The translations under genes and the position numbers were made by a program. Shown here piece by piece: positions 41,887-52,222 of a DNA stretch of 64,000 nt (position 1 is the stretch's first letter; the number at the start of each line of letters is the position of its first letter). The notes beneath the pieces are model-generated. The model did not search any database and was not told the origin of the DNA. It saw only the letters and a list, made by a program, of their open reading frames with translations. Source of the DNA: Sphingobacteriales bacterium (lineage in GTDB: Bacteria; Bacteroidota; Bacteroidia; Chitinophagales; UBA2359). Location of the stretch: the NCBI GenBank assembly GCA_016711295.1, contig JADJTE010000002.1:620001-684000 (forward strand). Reading direction: 5' to 3'.

Positions 41887-43326
41887 TCATTGCCCATTCA
41901 TTTTCGCATTTATTTTGTCTAACAACCAACGCACATTGACCGTATTGGGCGTAGCTTTTATCTTGTCGGCTAAAAGGGATAATTGGCGGTGGGCATCTTT
42001 GTCGCCCATCCAAATTTTGGATAATTGTTCTATAAATTTGATATAATTAAAAAATCGCTCTGTTTTTACGTCAGATATGAGTTTTGACCGGCGCAAATAC
42101 ATCTTAAACGATGCCACGAGCGATTCGAGCGCGTCGGTTTCTTGCAGTTCGTAATACGATGCCATGATGAGTACTTTTGATTTGAGGGCATAAAACATAT
42201 CATCAAATACCACTTCGTTGAGCAATTGTAGGGTTTTTGGGTATTGTTGGCGATAAAAATACAGATATGCTAGATTGTAGGTATAGGCATTGTCGCGAAA
42301 TTGTGGGCGTAAATTGGCTTTATAGCGATGTATAAATTCTTCTGTCCAAGCAAATTCGCCTACGCGCACGCTCGTTGCTACGATATTGATATATGTCCAT
42401 GGCGATATAAACCCGTGGTCAAACACAATTTGTTTGTCTATCAGCACTTGGTACAGCTCGAATAGTTTTTTGGCATATTGCGCATCACCGCTATTGACCC
42501 GCTCTATACAATAATTGAGCGCGAAGGTGTATAGGTCTCGTGCTTCTTCGGGCGGAAATAAATGGGCATAATTATCCAATAATGCCTTCAAATTGTTGTA
42601 GCTTTCGCGTTCGGGATGCAAAAAACTATGCAAAACGCAGGAATAAACAGCTACGGGTGGTATATTGTCGTTGGGGTGTTGCTCTAAGTACTGCAAAATT
42701 TCGTTGACCAAGCGCAATTGATAATCTGACGTAACCATACGCCGACGGTTGAGCATCTCGCAGCTATATTTCAATTTGTTGGATAAATAATATAAATCTA
42801 AACTATCAATAGCTTTTTGCAAACTTTCGTCGCTTTCGTGTCGTTTCTGTTTCTCGAACAATTCGTTTTCGCGCTCGTGCAGCATAAATCGATAGCGATA
42901 ATACTCGGCATCGCGATACGGAAAGTCATCTATTAATTTTTGATATGACTTGAGCGTCGCTATATGTAGTTTTTCTATTTTTTGTGCCGAATAATAGCTA
43001 ATCAACTGCTCGTGCCGCGCTACTTCTTCTTGGCGGTTTTGCTCGGTAATAATAAATTCTTCTATCAATTTGACCAGATCGCTCATCCAATAGCCAAATT
43101 CTTTCTCGTCATACCGCGCCGATGCCGATACGCGCCTATACAGGTTTTCTTTGCTCATATCGGGGTGGTCAAAATCGGGCGCGTAATGGAGCAGCTGCAG
43201 GTATAGTTGCGTTACCTCGTCCTTTTTGTTGAAATAGGGCGATTGTAAAAAAATCGAGCAAGCGTTTGTTGCGCCTAGTACCCGTTGCCGTCGATTTGAG
43301 TAGCAAAATGAGTTTGCTATTTTCCA
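41887..43326 (-). CDS. uncharacterised cytoplasmic protein, one frame break
   Basis: About 480 residues after repair, mostly alpha-helical, no signal peptide or membrane segment. The true start is ATG 43326 (MENSKLILLLKSTATGTRR). An A-run at 43247-43253 has one base too many; removing it joins KRLLDF to LQSPYFNKKDEVTQLYLQLL and the long conserved body. Many Tyr, Leu and paired acidic/basic residues and stretches such as AYTYNLAYLYFYRQQYPKTL look like irregular helical repeats. I recall the SPYFN-type N-terminus from uncharacterised Bacteroidota proteins; no function is known to me. Confidence 0.65.
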   Translation of the reverse strand, partial: WKIANSFCYSNRRQRVLGATNACSIFLQSPYFNKKDEVTQLYLQLLHYAPDFDHPDMSKENLYRRVSASARYDEKEFGYWMSDLVKLIEEFIITEQNRQEEVARHEQLISYYSAQKIEKLHIATLKSYQKLIDDFPYRDAEYYRYRFMLHERENELFEKQKRHESDESLQKAIDSLDLYYLSNKLKYSCEMLNRRRMVTSDYQLRLVNEILQYLEQHPNDNIPPVAVYSCVLHSFLHPERESYNNLKALLDNYAHLFPPEEARDLYTFALNYCIERVNSGDAQYAKKLFELYQVLIDKQIVFDHGFISPWTYINIVATSVRVGEFAWTEEFIHRYKANLRPQFRDNAYTYNLAYLYFYRQQYPKTLQLLNEVVFDDMFYALKSKVLIMASYYELQETDALESLVASFKMYLRRSKLISDVKTERFFNYIKFIEQLSKIWMGDKDAHRQLSLLADKIKATPNTVNVRWLLDKINAKMNGQ

Positions 43327-43479
43327 TATCCTTGCGTCAAAGTAAAGACTTTTGCAGTATCACAAGGACTATACACATACCTAAACCTACCAAAAGCAGC
43401 GCGCTCAAACTTCCTACTACTACTCCTATACCATATCGCTTTTCCTTTCCTTTCCTTTGCTATATCTTGCCAATCACTC

Positions 43480-44904
43480 ATGAAACACTTATTTGCGCTT
43501 ATCGCCTTTGCCATTTATATCCCTACGGCACAAGCCCAAACAATCAATGCCATAGGCGATACCGCCCTACTATATACCGAGTATCAGCCCATCGTCATTA
43601 TGCCGCTTGCCAATGACGAAATCAATATAAATCCGGAATATTCGATAGATGTCGAAATAATGAGCGAATCCATGCAAGGATTAGCCGCCTTTATCAGCAG
43701 CGAACCCATATTGGGCAATGAATGGGCTATATTGTATATTCCATACGGCGATTTTGGGGTCTCCGATTCATTTACATATCGCATCAACGCCTACGACGAA
43801 TTTGGTATGCTGGCGGCTACTTCTAATGTCGCTACGGTACTAATTATACGAAGCGAGCTACCATCAGACGACTGCCTCAGCGATTGCGTTTATCCGGGCG
43901 ATGCTAACCGCGATGGCAGCGTAAATGCCGATGATTTATTATATATAGGTATCGGTTATGGATTTTCGGGCATACCGCGCCTCGATACAGAACAGGGCAA
44001 CGAATGGCAACCGCACGCCGCCGACGACTGGGCTGCCGATTTGGGCGGGCTAAATTTTAAACATTTCGACTGTAACGGCGATGGCACTATTGATGATGCC
44101 GATATAGAAAGCATCATACTCAACTATGGCATGTCGCATCTTGCCGACCTCAGCACCCTAACATCTGTCCCTGTCGATACAGCACCTATCAACGTATCGC
44201 TCCAAATCCTCAATACGTCTGCCGTCGAAGAAGGCGATACCGTAGCCGCCGATATCGTATTGGGCGATGCCACAGAACTTATCAGCGTTTATGGATTGTC
44301 GTTTTCGCTTAGTTTTAATGCCAACGATGGCAATACGGCACAAATAGAATTTATGCCCTCTTTTGTAGGTATAGATACCAATACCGTAAACATACAAAAA
44401 AATTATGGCACAGGTAGAATAGATGCCGCCTTGTCGCGCGTCAATCATACCCAAGCACAAGGCAGCGGCACCATAGCGCGAGTGTCGTTTGTGATGGAAA
44501 ATTTTTTGGAGGGCAAACAATTATCAGACCTGCTGACATTGAGCATTGACCGATTTTCGCTCTTGGGCGGCAATGGCTTGGTCGTAAATATGAATATTGC
44601 CGATACAACCGCTACTGCTTCTATCGATGTTATTTTGTCGAGCAACCCACCGCCAGCACCCCATACAACGGCTTGGCAACTATGCCCCAATCCTGCCAAC
44701 AACTATTTGCACCTGACCAATCCGGACAAAAACACACTTAAAAGCGTTATGCTCTACGATATGCAAGGACGTTTGGTGTACCGACATGCACACTCCCTGC
44801 CTACCGAAACCATACCCGTAGACCAATTGCCCGAAGGCATCTATTTTGCCGTACTGAATACCGACAAGGGTTCTACTACGCAACGAATCGTTGTCAGCCG
44901 CTAA
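43480..44904 (+). CDS. secreted protein with dockerin-like and cohesin-like regions and T9SS type A tail
   Basis: 474 residues. Signal peptide (MKHLFALIAFAIYIPTAQA), a beta domain (about 21-125), then two EF-hand-like calcium loops typical of dockerin type I: GDANRDGSVNADDLLYIG (140-157) and DCNGDGTIDDADIESIIL (198-214). Residues about 236-375 resemble a cohesin domain (VSLQILNTSAVEEGDTVAAD..., GTGRIDAALSRVNHTQAQG, GTIARVSFVME). The last 70 residues are a T9SS type A sorting domain (LCPNPANNYLHLT, MLYDMQGRLVYR, LPEGIYFAVLNT). Cohesin and dockerin in one chain could bind each other within or between molecules and build a surface polymer; that is inference. Two genes on this strand encode T9SS cargo side by side. 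Confidence 0.8.
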   Translation: MKHLFALIAFAIYIPTAQAQTINAIGDTALLYTEYQPIVIMPLANDEININPEYSIDVEIMSESMQGLAAFISSEPILGNEWAILYIPYGDFGVSDSFTYRINAYDEFGMLAATSNVATVLIIRSELPSDDCLSDCVYPGDANRDGSVNADDLLYIGIGYGFSGIPRLDTEQGNEWQPHAADDWAADLGGLNFKHFDCNGDGTIDDADIESIILNYGMSHLADLSTLTSVPVDTAPINVSLQILNTSAVEEGDTVAADIVLGDATELISVYGLSFSLSFNANDGNTAQIEFMPSFVGIDTNTVNIQKNYGTGRIDAALSRVNHTQAQGSGTIARVSFVMENFLEGKQLSDLLTLSIDRFSLLGGNGLVVNMNIADTTATASIDVILSSNPPPAPHTTAWQLCPNPANNYLHLTNPDKNTLKSVMLYDMQGRLVYRHAHSLPTETIPVDQLPEGIYFAVLNTDKGSTTQRIVVSR

Positions 44905-44923
44905 GAAAACACGCCCATTTCTC

Positions 44924-45820
44924 ATGAAGACATTTCTCTTTTTGCTAACTTTATGGGGTGGCTATGCCTTAACCTTATCTGCCCAATGCGCGGTTAGTTT
45001 TAGTGCCGAATCAATTCCGCTGAACCCCCTCGGGCTCACATTCTCGCCTTGGGTCTTAGACGCAAGTGGCTTGCCTGCCAATGACTATGCCGTGTGGTGG
45101 GATTTTGGCGATGGCAATACATCTACCGACCTCTACCCCACACATACTTACTATTGCGCGGGCTTTTATACTACCTGCCTTATTGCTACCCTAACAGATG
45201 GCTGCACTACGACCGATTGCCGCGAACTTACCGTTGGTACGCTCATCGGGGCTACTTGCACAGCGAGCTTCGGTGTATCTATGCTCGAATCTGACGATGT
45301 GGGCAATACCCTGTCATTTGCCGACCAATCGATAGTGAGCGAACCTATTTTGACTTACTGGTGGGATTTTGGCGATAGCACATCTTCGAACGAAACTGCC
45401 CCTATTCATTGGTTCGGAAATGGCACGCACCAAGTTTGCCTCACGATTATGTCGGGCATACCAGGCACTACCTCGTTCTGCATCGACCAACATTGCGAAT
45501 ATATCACCGTAGGCGAAACGCCGCCCGTAGTAGCCACACCTATCGCAGAGTTGATAGTAGAACCATTCGGCATGGCAGTACAGCCCAATCCCATGTTCCA
45601 AATAGGTGTTCTGCGCCTACAATGCCCCATAGCCTACAATAACCTAACGCTGGCTATATATAATAGTAATGGTACTGAGGTTTGGTCGCAGAGCAGCAGC
45701 TACGCAGCAGGAACACATATCGTAGAAGTATTGCCTTATCGCTGGCGCACGGGATTATATACAGCCCGCGCTACATATAACAGCAGCGTATTGGCAGCAG
45801 TCAAATTTATCAAGCAATAA
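44924..45820 (+). CDS. secreted protein with two PKD domains and a T9SS-type tail
   Basis: 298 residues. The start at ATG 44924, 19 bases after the preceding stop, opens on a signal peptide (MKTFLFLLTLWGGYALTLSA). Two PKD domains follow: VWWDFGDGNTSTDLYPTHTY and TYWWDFGDSTSSNETAPIHW, each with paired cysteines. The C-terminus (MAVQPNPMFQIGVLRLQC..., LAIYNSNGTEVW, WRTGLYTARATY, KFIKQ) matches a T9SS type A sorting domain in layout. It is probably co-transcribed with the dockerin/cohesin protein. The 3' end abuts an R2 element, whose target duplication includes the stop codon. Confidence 0.82.
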   Translation: MKTFLFLLTLWGGYALTLSAQCAVSFSAESIPLNPLGLTFSPWVLDASGLPANDYAVWWDFGDGNTSTDLYPTHTYYCAGFYTTCLIATLTDGCTTTDCRELTVGTLIGATCTASFGVSMLESDDVGNTLSFADQSIVSEPILTYWWDFGDSTSSNETAPIHWFGNGTHQVCLTIMSGIPGTTSFCIDQHCEYITVGETPPVVATPIAELIVEPFGMAVQPNPMFQIGVLRLQCPIAYNNLTLAIYNSNGTEVWSQSSSYAAGTHIVEVLPYRWRTGLYTARATYNSSVLAAVKFIKQ

Positions 45821-45822
45821 AA

Positions 45823-45954
45823 GACAGTGGTGCAAGAAGTCATTCTAACAAAGTATTTAGTAATTAAAAGATATATAAAATTTTAAAAATCGATTATTTA
45901 GACATTGCGAACAAATGCAGTTTGCGCTAATTTTGCCTTTTTTGCACCACAGTC
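45823..45954 (+). mobile_element. R2 MITE-like element, copy 2, with 7-bp target duplication
   Basis: 132 bp. Left end GACAGTGGTGCAAGAAG, right end CTTTTTTGCACCACAGTC: imperfect inverted repeats of about 17 bp. AATAAAA lies directly outside both ends (45816-45822 and 45955-45961), a likely target-site duplication. The insertion took place at the stop codon of the PKD gene without altering the protein. It matches 12913-13043 in length, ends and part of the interior. Confidence 0.82.
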
Positions 45955-45981
45955 AATAAAAACCACATTGGTACTACAACA

Positions 45982-46022
45982 AAACCCCGCAAATCCTTTA
46001 CACATAAGGATTTGCGGGGTTT
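45982..46022. terminator. bidirectional hairpin terminator between PKD and TonB receptor genes
   Basis: Perfect 17-bp stem AAACCCCGCAAATCCTT / AAGGATTTGCGGGGTTT with a 7-base loop. It lies 26 bases past the stop of the leftward TonB receptor gene and serves convergent genes. Short T-rich stretches follow on both strands. Confidence 0.82.
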
Positions 46023-46047
46023 GTTTAGAAACGACAACCCAATTAGG

Positions 46048-49001
46048 TTATTTGCTGCTAAATGTATGTGCTATTTGGAGCAGCGTAAAGCGACCCAAAC
46101 GCGGCGCACCAACAAACATTTGTTGTTGTTTGTCTAATACGTTTTGCATCGACAATGATATTTGGGTATTTTTCGAGAAAGGCAAGGCATAGCCGATATT
46201 GAGGTCTAAGAGGCTAATGTCGTGTACTCTACCCGCATAAACGCCCGAATTGGCATTGAAGCCTTTTTGCCAACGGTAGCGCAAACCAAGGTCAAGCCCT
46301 ATTTTGTCTAAGCGATAGTCTGCCGAAAGCCCTATTTTGAGGGGCGAAGCATTGAGCGAAACTGTTCTACCTTCGGTTTCAAATTCGTCGTCGCTTACAA
46401 AGGCGAGAGTTGTACCTACTTTAAAGCCATCGGTGATATAGTAGTTCAAGCCCATTTCGGCACCATAAACCGTAACATCGCCAAAATTAGAATAGACGAG
46501 CAACATGGCGGGGTCGTTTTGGTTGGTGGGCGATACCGTGCCAAACGGAATACGACCCGCAGCGGTCGAGATGAGGCGTACTAACTCTTCGGTGGCATCG
46601 CCGTCGTTGTTGCCGCCTACATATATGCCCTGTATGGTTTCGGCAGTATCCAATACCGCAGTTACGATAACTTTATACAAGCCATTAGCAGGGTCTGCCA
46701 TATTAGCGGCTATTTCGGCTTGAATATCGGCAGCTACGGCAGTAGGGTCTAAAAATACGTTGGGGGTGCGCACCGCCAAGGCGGTTACGAAGTCGGTGAT
46801 GTCTGTTTTGTATACATCGAGCGTAACGGCGAGTCGGTCTTTAATAAGCCCTTTGTAGCCCAATTCGATGGTTTGGGTAGGAGAGTTTTTGATGGGGGCG
46901 ATATCTACGACTGTACTGGGGTCTTCTACGTCGCCAAACGGATTGCTGGGTATGGTAGTGAAAGTGCGCAATACGTTGGGCACAGAGCCTGTCAATTGGG
47001 TGGGAATGATATTGGTAATGATGCCATCAACGATAGTGGGGTCGATGCCAAATTGTGAGCTAATAGCCTTCAAGCCATCGGCTAATAAATCGACAGCTAC
47101 GCCATACGTAACATTATTGATGTTCATATTGCCAAGGCTATAATATTGGTCGGTAGTGCCGCCTGCGAGGGTGCAAAAGGAGTGCGGTATTGGGGCAGCC
47201 CTGCGTCGTCGCGTTGGAAATAGAAGCCGCCGCGATTGCCTACGCCGCGCACGTCAATGCCGGTCGGGAGTCGTCCGCTCAAAATGTCGAGTGATAGATT
47301 GAGGGCAGAGGGAGACGAGAAGGCACGGTTATAAGTAGCGCGTATGGCGTGTTTGGGCGAGGGTTTGTAGGTAATAGCAGCGCGAGGCGAGAAGAAAGGA
47401 TCATCTACAAACGAGTGTTTGTCGCCACGCAAAGCAGCCAAAATGTTTAATTTTTCGCTGATTTTGTAGTCAGCTTGGAAGTAAGCACCAAACTCGTTAA
47501 TATTGTCGCTGTCTTCGTTGCGCCCGTTGCTAGAACCTTTGGTGTCGGGTCGTGTTAAGAGGGCATCAATACCATAGATGAGTTTTAACTTTTCTTTCAT
47601 AAACTGGCTACTGTGCTGTAGTTGTGCCGAAATAAAGTTAGACTTGTCGATGATAGAGTTACCGTCGCGTAGCAAGTAGGTTTCGCCCGAATTGCTATTG
47701 TTGATATAAGCCTGTGCATACCAATTGCGGTGTATAAAGCGCACTTGTCCGTAGATATATTTCCAATCGGTGGCTTGTGCTGCGCCTAATCCCGTGAGTT
47801 CTACGCCTGTCGCGCTATTCACACCACCCGAAAAAATAAGTTCGGTATGTTTGTTGAAGCGGAAATCGATGCGTGCGTCGCCGTTATAGATGTTGTTTTG
47901 CGTATTGCGGTTGTTAGGTACTGAATCGACCAAAGCCAGCAGGGCAGGGTCGGCTAATACTTCGGTTTGGAGGCGTTCTGTGCCGTCGCTTAGGAAAATG
48001 ACCCTACCATCGGCGGTTTGTTTTCCTTTTACGATATTGGCAGGTTCAAAGGGGTCTTTATAAACCCATTCGTTGCCCTCAAACCATTTGCCCGATATTT
48101 TGTAGCCTATTTTTAAGCCGTCTTTTTTATCCATCAATTTACCTGCGTGTCGTAGCGAGGTCGCATAAGCCCATTTGCCTCCGTCGTCGCTTAGGTTATC
48201 CGTTGCGCCTGGCGTATAGATGAGAACTGTATCTAATTTGGAGCGCAAACCGCCTGCCACAGAGATAGTCGTGCGGAAACGTTCGGGCATATCCAAGGGC
48301 GATTCGGTAATAAAATGCACTACGCCGTTAGCACTATTAGGACCGTACATTGCCGAAGCGGGACCTTTTAATACCTCGATGCGCTGAATGTCGCCGGGGT
48401 TGCTCGAAATCATATATTGCATATTGACGCGCAGCGAAGGCACTGCCGTAACACGCCCATCGACCAATGACAGCAAACCGCCCGAAAAGATATTGTTAAA
48501 ACCACGCACGGCAATATTAGCCCCTACGATACCTGTTTTGATGACATCGACCCCTGACGCGTCGCGCAGGTAGTCGGTAGGTGTAGCTACAATTTGATTT
48601 TTGATGGTTTTTTGTTCAATCACCGATATGGCGTTAGGTGCATCCATGACGCGCTCGCGGCGGCGGCCGGTGGTCACTTGTATTGCCTCCAATTCGGTGG
48701 TTATTTCTTTTAGTGCTACGTCAAAAGTGCCTGTGCGCGTGACAGGTACGACCATTTCGGCATAGCCCGCATAGGTGACGACGATAGCCCCGATAGTATT
48801 TTTAACTGTTAGCGAGTATTTGCCATCAAAATCTGTAATAGCAGCATTGGTAGTGCCTTGTTCGGTAATAGTGGCACCGATGAGTGCCTCGCCCGTTTTG
48901 GCATCTGTTATCTTGCCGCTAATGGTCATCTGGGCGAAAGCAAATTGCCCAATGCCCCACAGCAGACATACCAATAAAAAGTGGTAAACTTTTGGGTACA
49001 T
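46048..49001 (-). CDS. TonB-dependent outer-membrane receptor with carboxypeptidase-like N-terminal domain, one frame break
   Basis: 984 residues after restoring one C. Signal peptide, then a CarboxypepD_reg-like domain (ISGKITDAKTGEALIGATI, YSLTVKNTIGAIVVTYAGY), a plug (VDVIKTGIVGANIAVRGFNN, IQRIEVLKGPASAMYGPNSA) and a long barrel ending RLGRFTLLQIAHTFSSK. The break is in a short G/C run at about 47168-47174; repair gives RTPFAPLAGGTTDQYYSLGN joined to MNINNVTYGVAV. No SusD-like gene follows. It is unrelated in detail to the receptor at 26409-28941. Substrate unknown. Confidence 0.9.
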
Positions 49002-49220
49002 GTGTGAATAAATTTAGAAAGATTAAAGTTGGGGCGAAAGTAAGCAAAATTTGAATACGATATACTGCTTACCCTCTTTTTTCTACATTATTTGACCGAA
49101 AAATAACGATTGCTTGGTGCGTGCAAGTAGTATAAGCAATAAATCTATCCGTTGGGTTTATTGCGCTGTTTTTGTTGCTATAGCAAAACAATATGTTTAT
49201 TACGCTCATGATGTTTTAGC

Positions 49221-49260
49221 AAAAAAAACGCCGCTACTGTTCTTGGCAGTTGGCGGCGTT
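49221..49260 (-). terminator. terminator of the LVIVD-repeat lipoprotein gene
   Basis: Hairpin of AACGCCGC..ACTG and CAGT..GCGGCGTT arms followed on the minus strand by eight T's (A-run 49221-49228). It lies 32 bases past the stop of the leftward gene. The rest of the gap 49002-49292 is AT-rich and holds a 12-bp palindrome TTGCTATAGCAA at 49175-49186, a possible operator. Confidence 0.8.
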
Positions 49261-49292
49261 GCTATGCTTGGATAGGAAATGAAAGAGAAACT

Positions 49293-50563
49293 TTATTGCG
49301 AGATGGGAATTTTGCTGAGTAGCGTAATGTTGTTGATGTTACTGTAGTCATATTGGTAGAGCCCATCGTTGCCTATCATCATTAGTACATCGTTGAAGGG
49401 TATTACGTCGGTAGCATTTACGTTTTCGTAGTGGGCAAGTTGGTTGCTCGCAATATTGCTTGCGTCTGCGGCATCATAAATTTTTAGACCGTCTTCGTCA
49501 TCGCATATAAACAAGGTGTTGTTATCAATACCCAATCCTAATGGGTGTGTCATGGGGTAGCTTTTTACTAAGGTTGGGTTATAAATATCGGCGATGCTTA
49601 CTACGTTTAGTTCATTGCCAAACCCTTGACATTCAGTACCGTCTCGAAGCGTTACGTAGGCATAGTTTCCGGCAGCTACGACGGGGTCGCATTGGGTAGC
49701 ATGTGCAAAAGTGGATATATATTTCGGACTTTCGGGGTTGCTGATGTCGTAAATAAACATGCCACTCATAGAGCCAATCATGAGCTTGTTGTTGAATGGG
49801 TAAATGGTTTCGATGTTCCAACCTAAATAAATATCTTGTTTTTGAATGGGATTGGCAGTATCATTAAGGTCAAATGTTTTAAGCTCGTTAGTAGTGGCGA
49901 TGTATAGATGATTGCCGCCCGGTGGGATAGTAAAACGCGCCATCGAGCCGCCAATACCTTGCGAGTTGGGGCTGTTTTGTACCTCGCTGCTCCCATTAGC
50001 GGCAGTAGCAGATCCGAAAGTCTGCATGTCGCCACAAATTATCCACTCTTGGTCGCAGTCATAGGTATAGGAAATGGGGCTTAACTCGTCTTCGTAGCCA
50101 ATTATCACGCCTTCTTCTCGGTGGGATACTGTTGGTTGAATACATTTTCGAGGCGTTTGTTCAGAACGGGTTGTTTTGGATTGTCGATATTAATTGCCAA
50201 CAAATCGGTATAGTTATCGGCATACAAAGTATTGTTTTTGATAGCGATGTCGCTATTGCCCGAAATGGCGATAAACGCGAGGTTTTGTGGATTTTGCGGG
50301 TTGCTATTGTCAACAATATGAACGCCCTCGTTTTGCTCGTTGATAAACAAATACGGGGTTTTGTAGTAAATTTTACCCGGTTTTTTTAGCTCGCGGGCTT
50401 CGGTAGCTGATATAGGCAAACGAAATTCTTCGTAGCTTTTATAAATAGGTGCATAACCATAATAGGTGTATTCGCATTTGTCGTCCGAACAAGCCGAATT
50501 GACCAACAAGCAAGCGGCAATGGCGATAAAAAAGTAAGCACGCCAAGAAATTATGAATTTCAT
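49293..50563 (-). CDS. LVIVD-repeat (beta-propeller-like) lipoprotein, one frame break
   Basis: 423 residues after restoring one base. Lipoprotein signal (lipobox LVNSAC, Cys 25). The body is made of LVIVD-type repeats: GVHIVDNSNPQNPQNLAFI, DLLAINIDNPKQPVL, GMFIYDISNPESPKYI, LNVVSIADIYNPTLV, GLKIYDAADASNI. HATQCDPVVAAGNYAYVTLR and LGIDNNTLFICDDEDGL are motifs I know from this family in Bacteroidota. The two halves overlap out of frame at 50105-50108; one restored base gives YPTEKKGVIIGYEDELSPI. It is probably an outer-membrane-anchored propeller; the binding partner is unknown. Confidence 0.85.
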
Positions 50564-50685
50564 ATAAGGTAAAATTTAAAATATTAATAATGGATTATCA
50601 TTGCCTAAAACGCAAAAAAATGGGAATGGTTGCCTTTGCAAGCCAAGTATTTAGGTGCCTTTGTCGCGATAGTGCAGCGGCAATT

Positions 50686-51114
50686 CTAATCTTCCAGCAT
50701 CAAAGGCGTTTCCCAACCTGTCACATGTACGATAATCTGGTCGTAGGTTTCGTCAATCAAGGGTGTTAGGTCGAAAAATTGGCTTGTTTCGATGATGGCA
50801 TCACAGGGGTCGCCTGGGTCTATGTGGCGCAAGACGAGAAAGGCTTGGGGCGGCATACTCTCTGCCAAGCCACCTCCCCAACTGAGTTCGTAGCTATGCT
50901 CGGCACAGCCGCCGCCGTGTGATAGTTGTACGTATAAGCATTGCCCGCTGATAAAAGCCTGCGATAGCCAATAATTGCCCGTTTCGGTATTGTCATTTAT
51001 CAACAAGGGCGCACAGATAGGCAGGTGTATGGGGTGGTGTGTGCAAGCCGACAAACCTGCAATAGATAGCAAGCTATAACAAGCGAGTACTGCATAAATA
51101 AAAGTGAATTTCAT
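50686..51114 (-). CDS. small lipoprotein of unknown function
   Basis: 142 residues with a clear lipoprotein signal (lipobox AGLSAC, Cys 24). The mature part (GQCLYVQLSHGGGCAEHSYEL, FLVLRHIDPGDPCDAI, FDLTPLIDETYDQIIVHV) has four cysteines that could pair and looks like a small beta domain. I recall similar GGGC..H.YEL lipoproteins in Bacteroidota without an assigned role. It lies 122 bases upstream of the LVIVD lipoprotein gene on the same strand. Confidence 0.7.
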   Translation of the reverse strand: MKFTFIYAVLACYSLLSIAGLSACTHHPIHLPICAPLLINDNTETGNYWLSQAFISGQCLYVQLSHGGGCAEHSYELSWGGGLAESMPPQAFLVLRHIDPGDPCDAIIETSQFFDLTPLIDETYDQIIVHVTGWETPLMLED

Positions 51115-51333
51115 GATATATATATGGTTTTAGGGTGGCTACGGGACAAGAATATAGTGCTATTTGGAACGGCACAAGATGGGGTTTTTATTGGTGCTGC
51201 GGATAATACCACTACGAAAGAGAATGGAAGCGTATTTTTTGATACCTTTGCACTATCGACACAAATATACGGCATAATGAACAAAAAAGATGCTGCCGTG
51301 CCATGTTTGTTTAAATAATTTCCCTTTTGATAG

Positions 51334-52185
51334 ATGCAACAGACCGAATTTCACTGCGCTATTTCTGATGGCATGCCCGCCTATTGCCAACTATGGCAGC
51401 CCGATACCTATACGCCTACAAGAGCCGTCATTTGCCTCATACATGGCTTGGGCGAACACAGCAGCCGATACGTCCATTTTGCCGAATTTATGACTGCCAA
51501 AGGCATTGCCGTAGCTGCTACCGACCTGCGCGGGCATGGCAAAACCGAAGGGCGGCGCGGCGACGTAGCAGCTTATAGCACTTTATTAGACCAAACCGAA
51601 CGCCTCGTGCAGGCCATTGAACAGCGGTTGCCAAATTTGCCCATCGTGCTATACGGGCATAGCATGGGCGGCAATATAGCCATCAATTATGCCATTACGC
51701 GCCCAAAAGGATTGCGCGGCGTTGTAGTATCGGCACCTTACTTGCGCACCACTCAACCCATTCCTGCCCTCAAACTATGGCTTGCCAAGGCAATGAAAAA
51801 TGTGTGGGGTGGATGGTCTGAAAATAACGGGCTGAACCTCGAAAAATTATCGCGCCTGCCCCAAGTAGTGCAAGCCTACCGAAACGACCCTCTCGTACAC
51901 CCCAAAATATCGGTGCGTTGGTTTTATGGGGCTACCGAAGCGGCTAAATACGCCTTTGCCCATATCGCCGAACTCGCCATACCCATGCTGCTAATGCACG
52001 GCACCGACGACGCAATCACCTCGCACGAGGCATCTGCCGAATTAGCCGCACTCAATCCACAGCACATCACATTCCAATCGTGGAAAGGGCTATACCACGA
52101 GCTACACAACGAACCCGAACAAAACGAGGTGATGCAGCTAACCGCTAATTGGATAGCCGATAATTGTATGGTGGCTTCGGTCTGA
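51334..52185 (+). CDS. alpha/beta hydrolase, monoacylglycerol lipase type
   Basis: 283 residues, cytoplasmic. The catalytic triad is visible: Ser 110 in LYGHSMGGN, Asp at about 225 in LMHGTDDAITS, His 255 in GLYHELHNEPE. The oxyanion region CLIHGLGEHSSRY and TDLRGHGKTEGRRGDV are hallmarks of the monoacylglycerol lipase/lysophospholipase (PldB-like) group. It probably cleaves monoacylglycerols or lysophospholipids. Single gene, convergent with the ABC transporter gene, 37 bases between stops. Confidence 0.88.
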   Translation: MQQTEFHCAISDGMPAYCQLWQPDTYTPTRAVICLIHGLGEHSSRYVHFAEFMTAKGIAVAATDLRGHGKTEGRRGDVAAYSTLLDQTERLVQAIEQRLPNLPIVLYGHSMGGNIAINYAITRPKGLRGVVVSAPYLRTTQPIPALKLWLAKAMKNVWGGWSENNGLNLEKLSRLPQVVQAYRNDPLVHPKISVRWFYGATEAAKYAFAHIAELAIPMLLMHGTDDAITSHEASAELAALNPQHITFQSWKGLYHELHNEPEQNEVMQLTANWIADNCMVASV

Positions 52186-52222
52186 TAACTAATGCCATAC
52201 AACTGCTTGGCAATACTTACCC

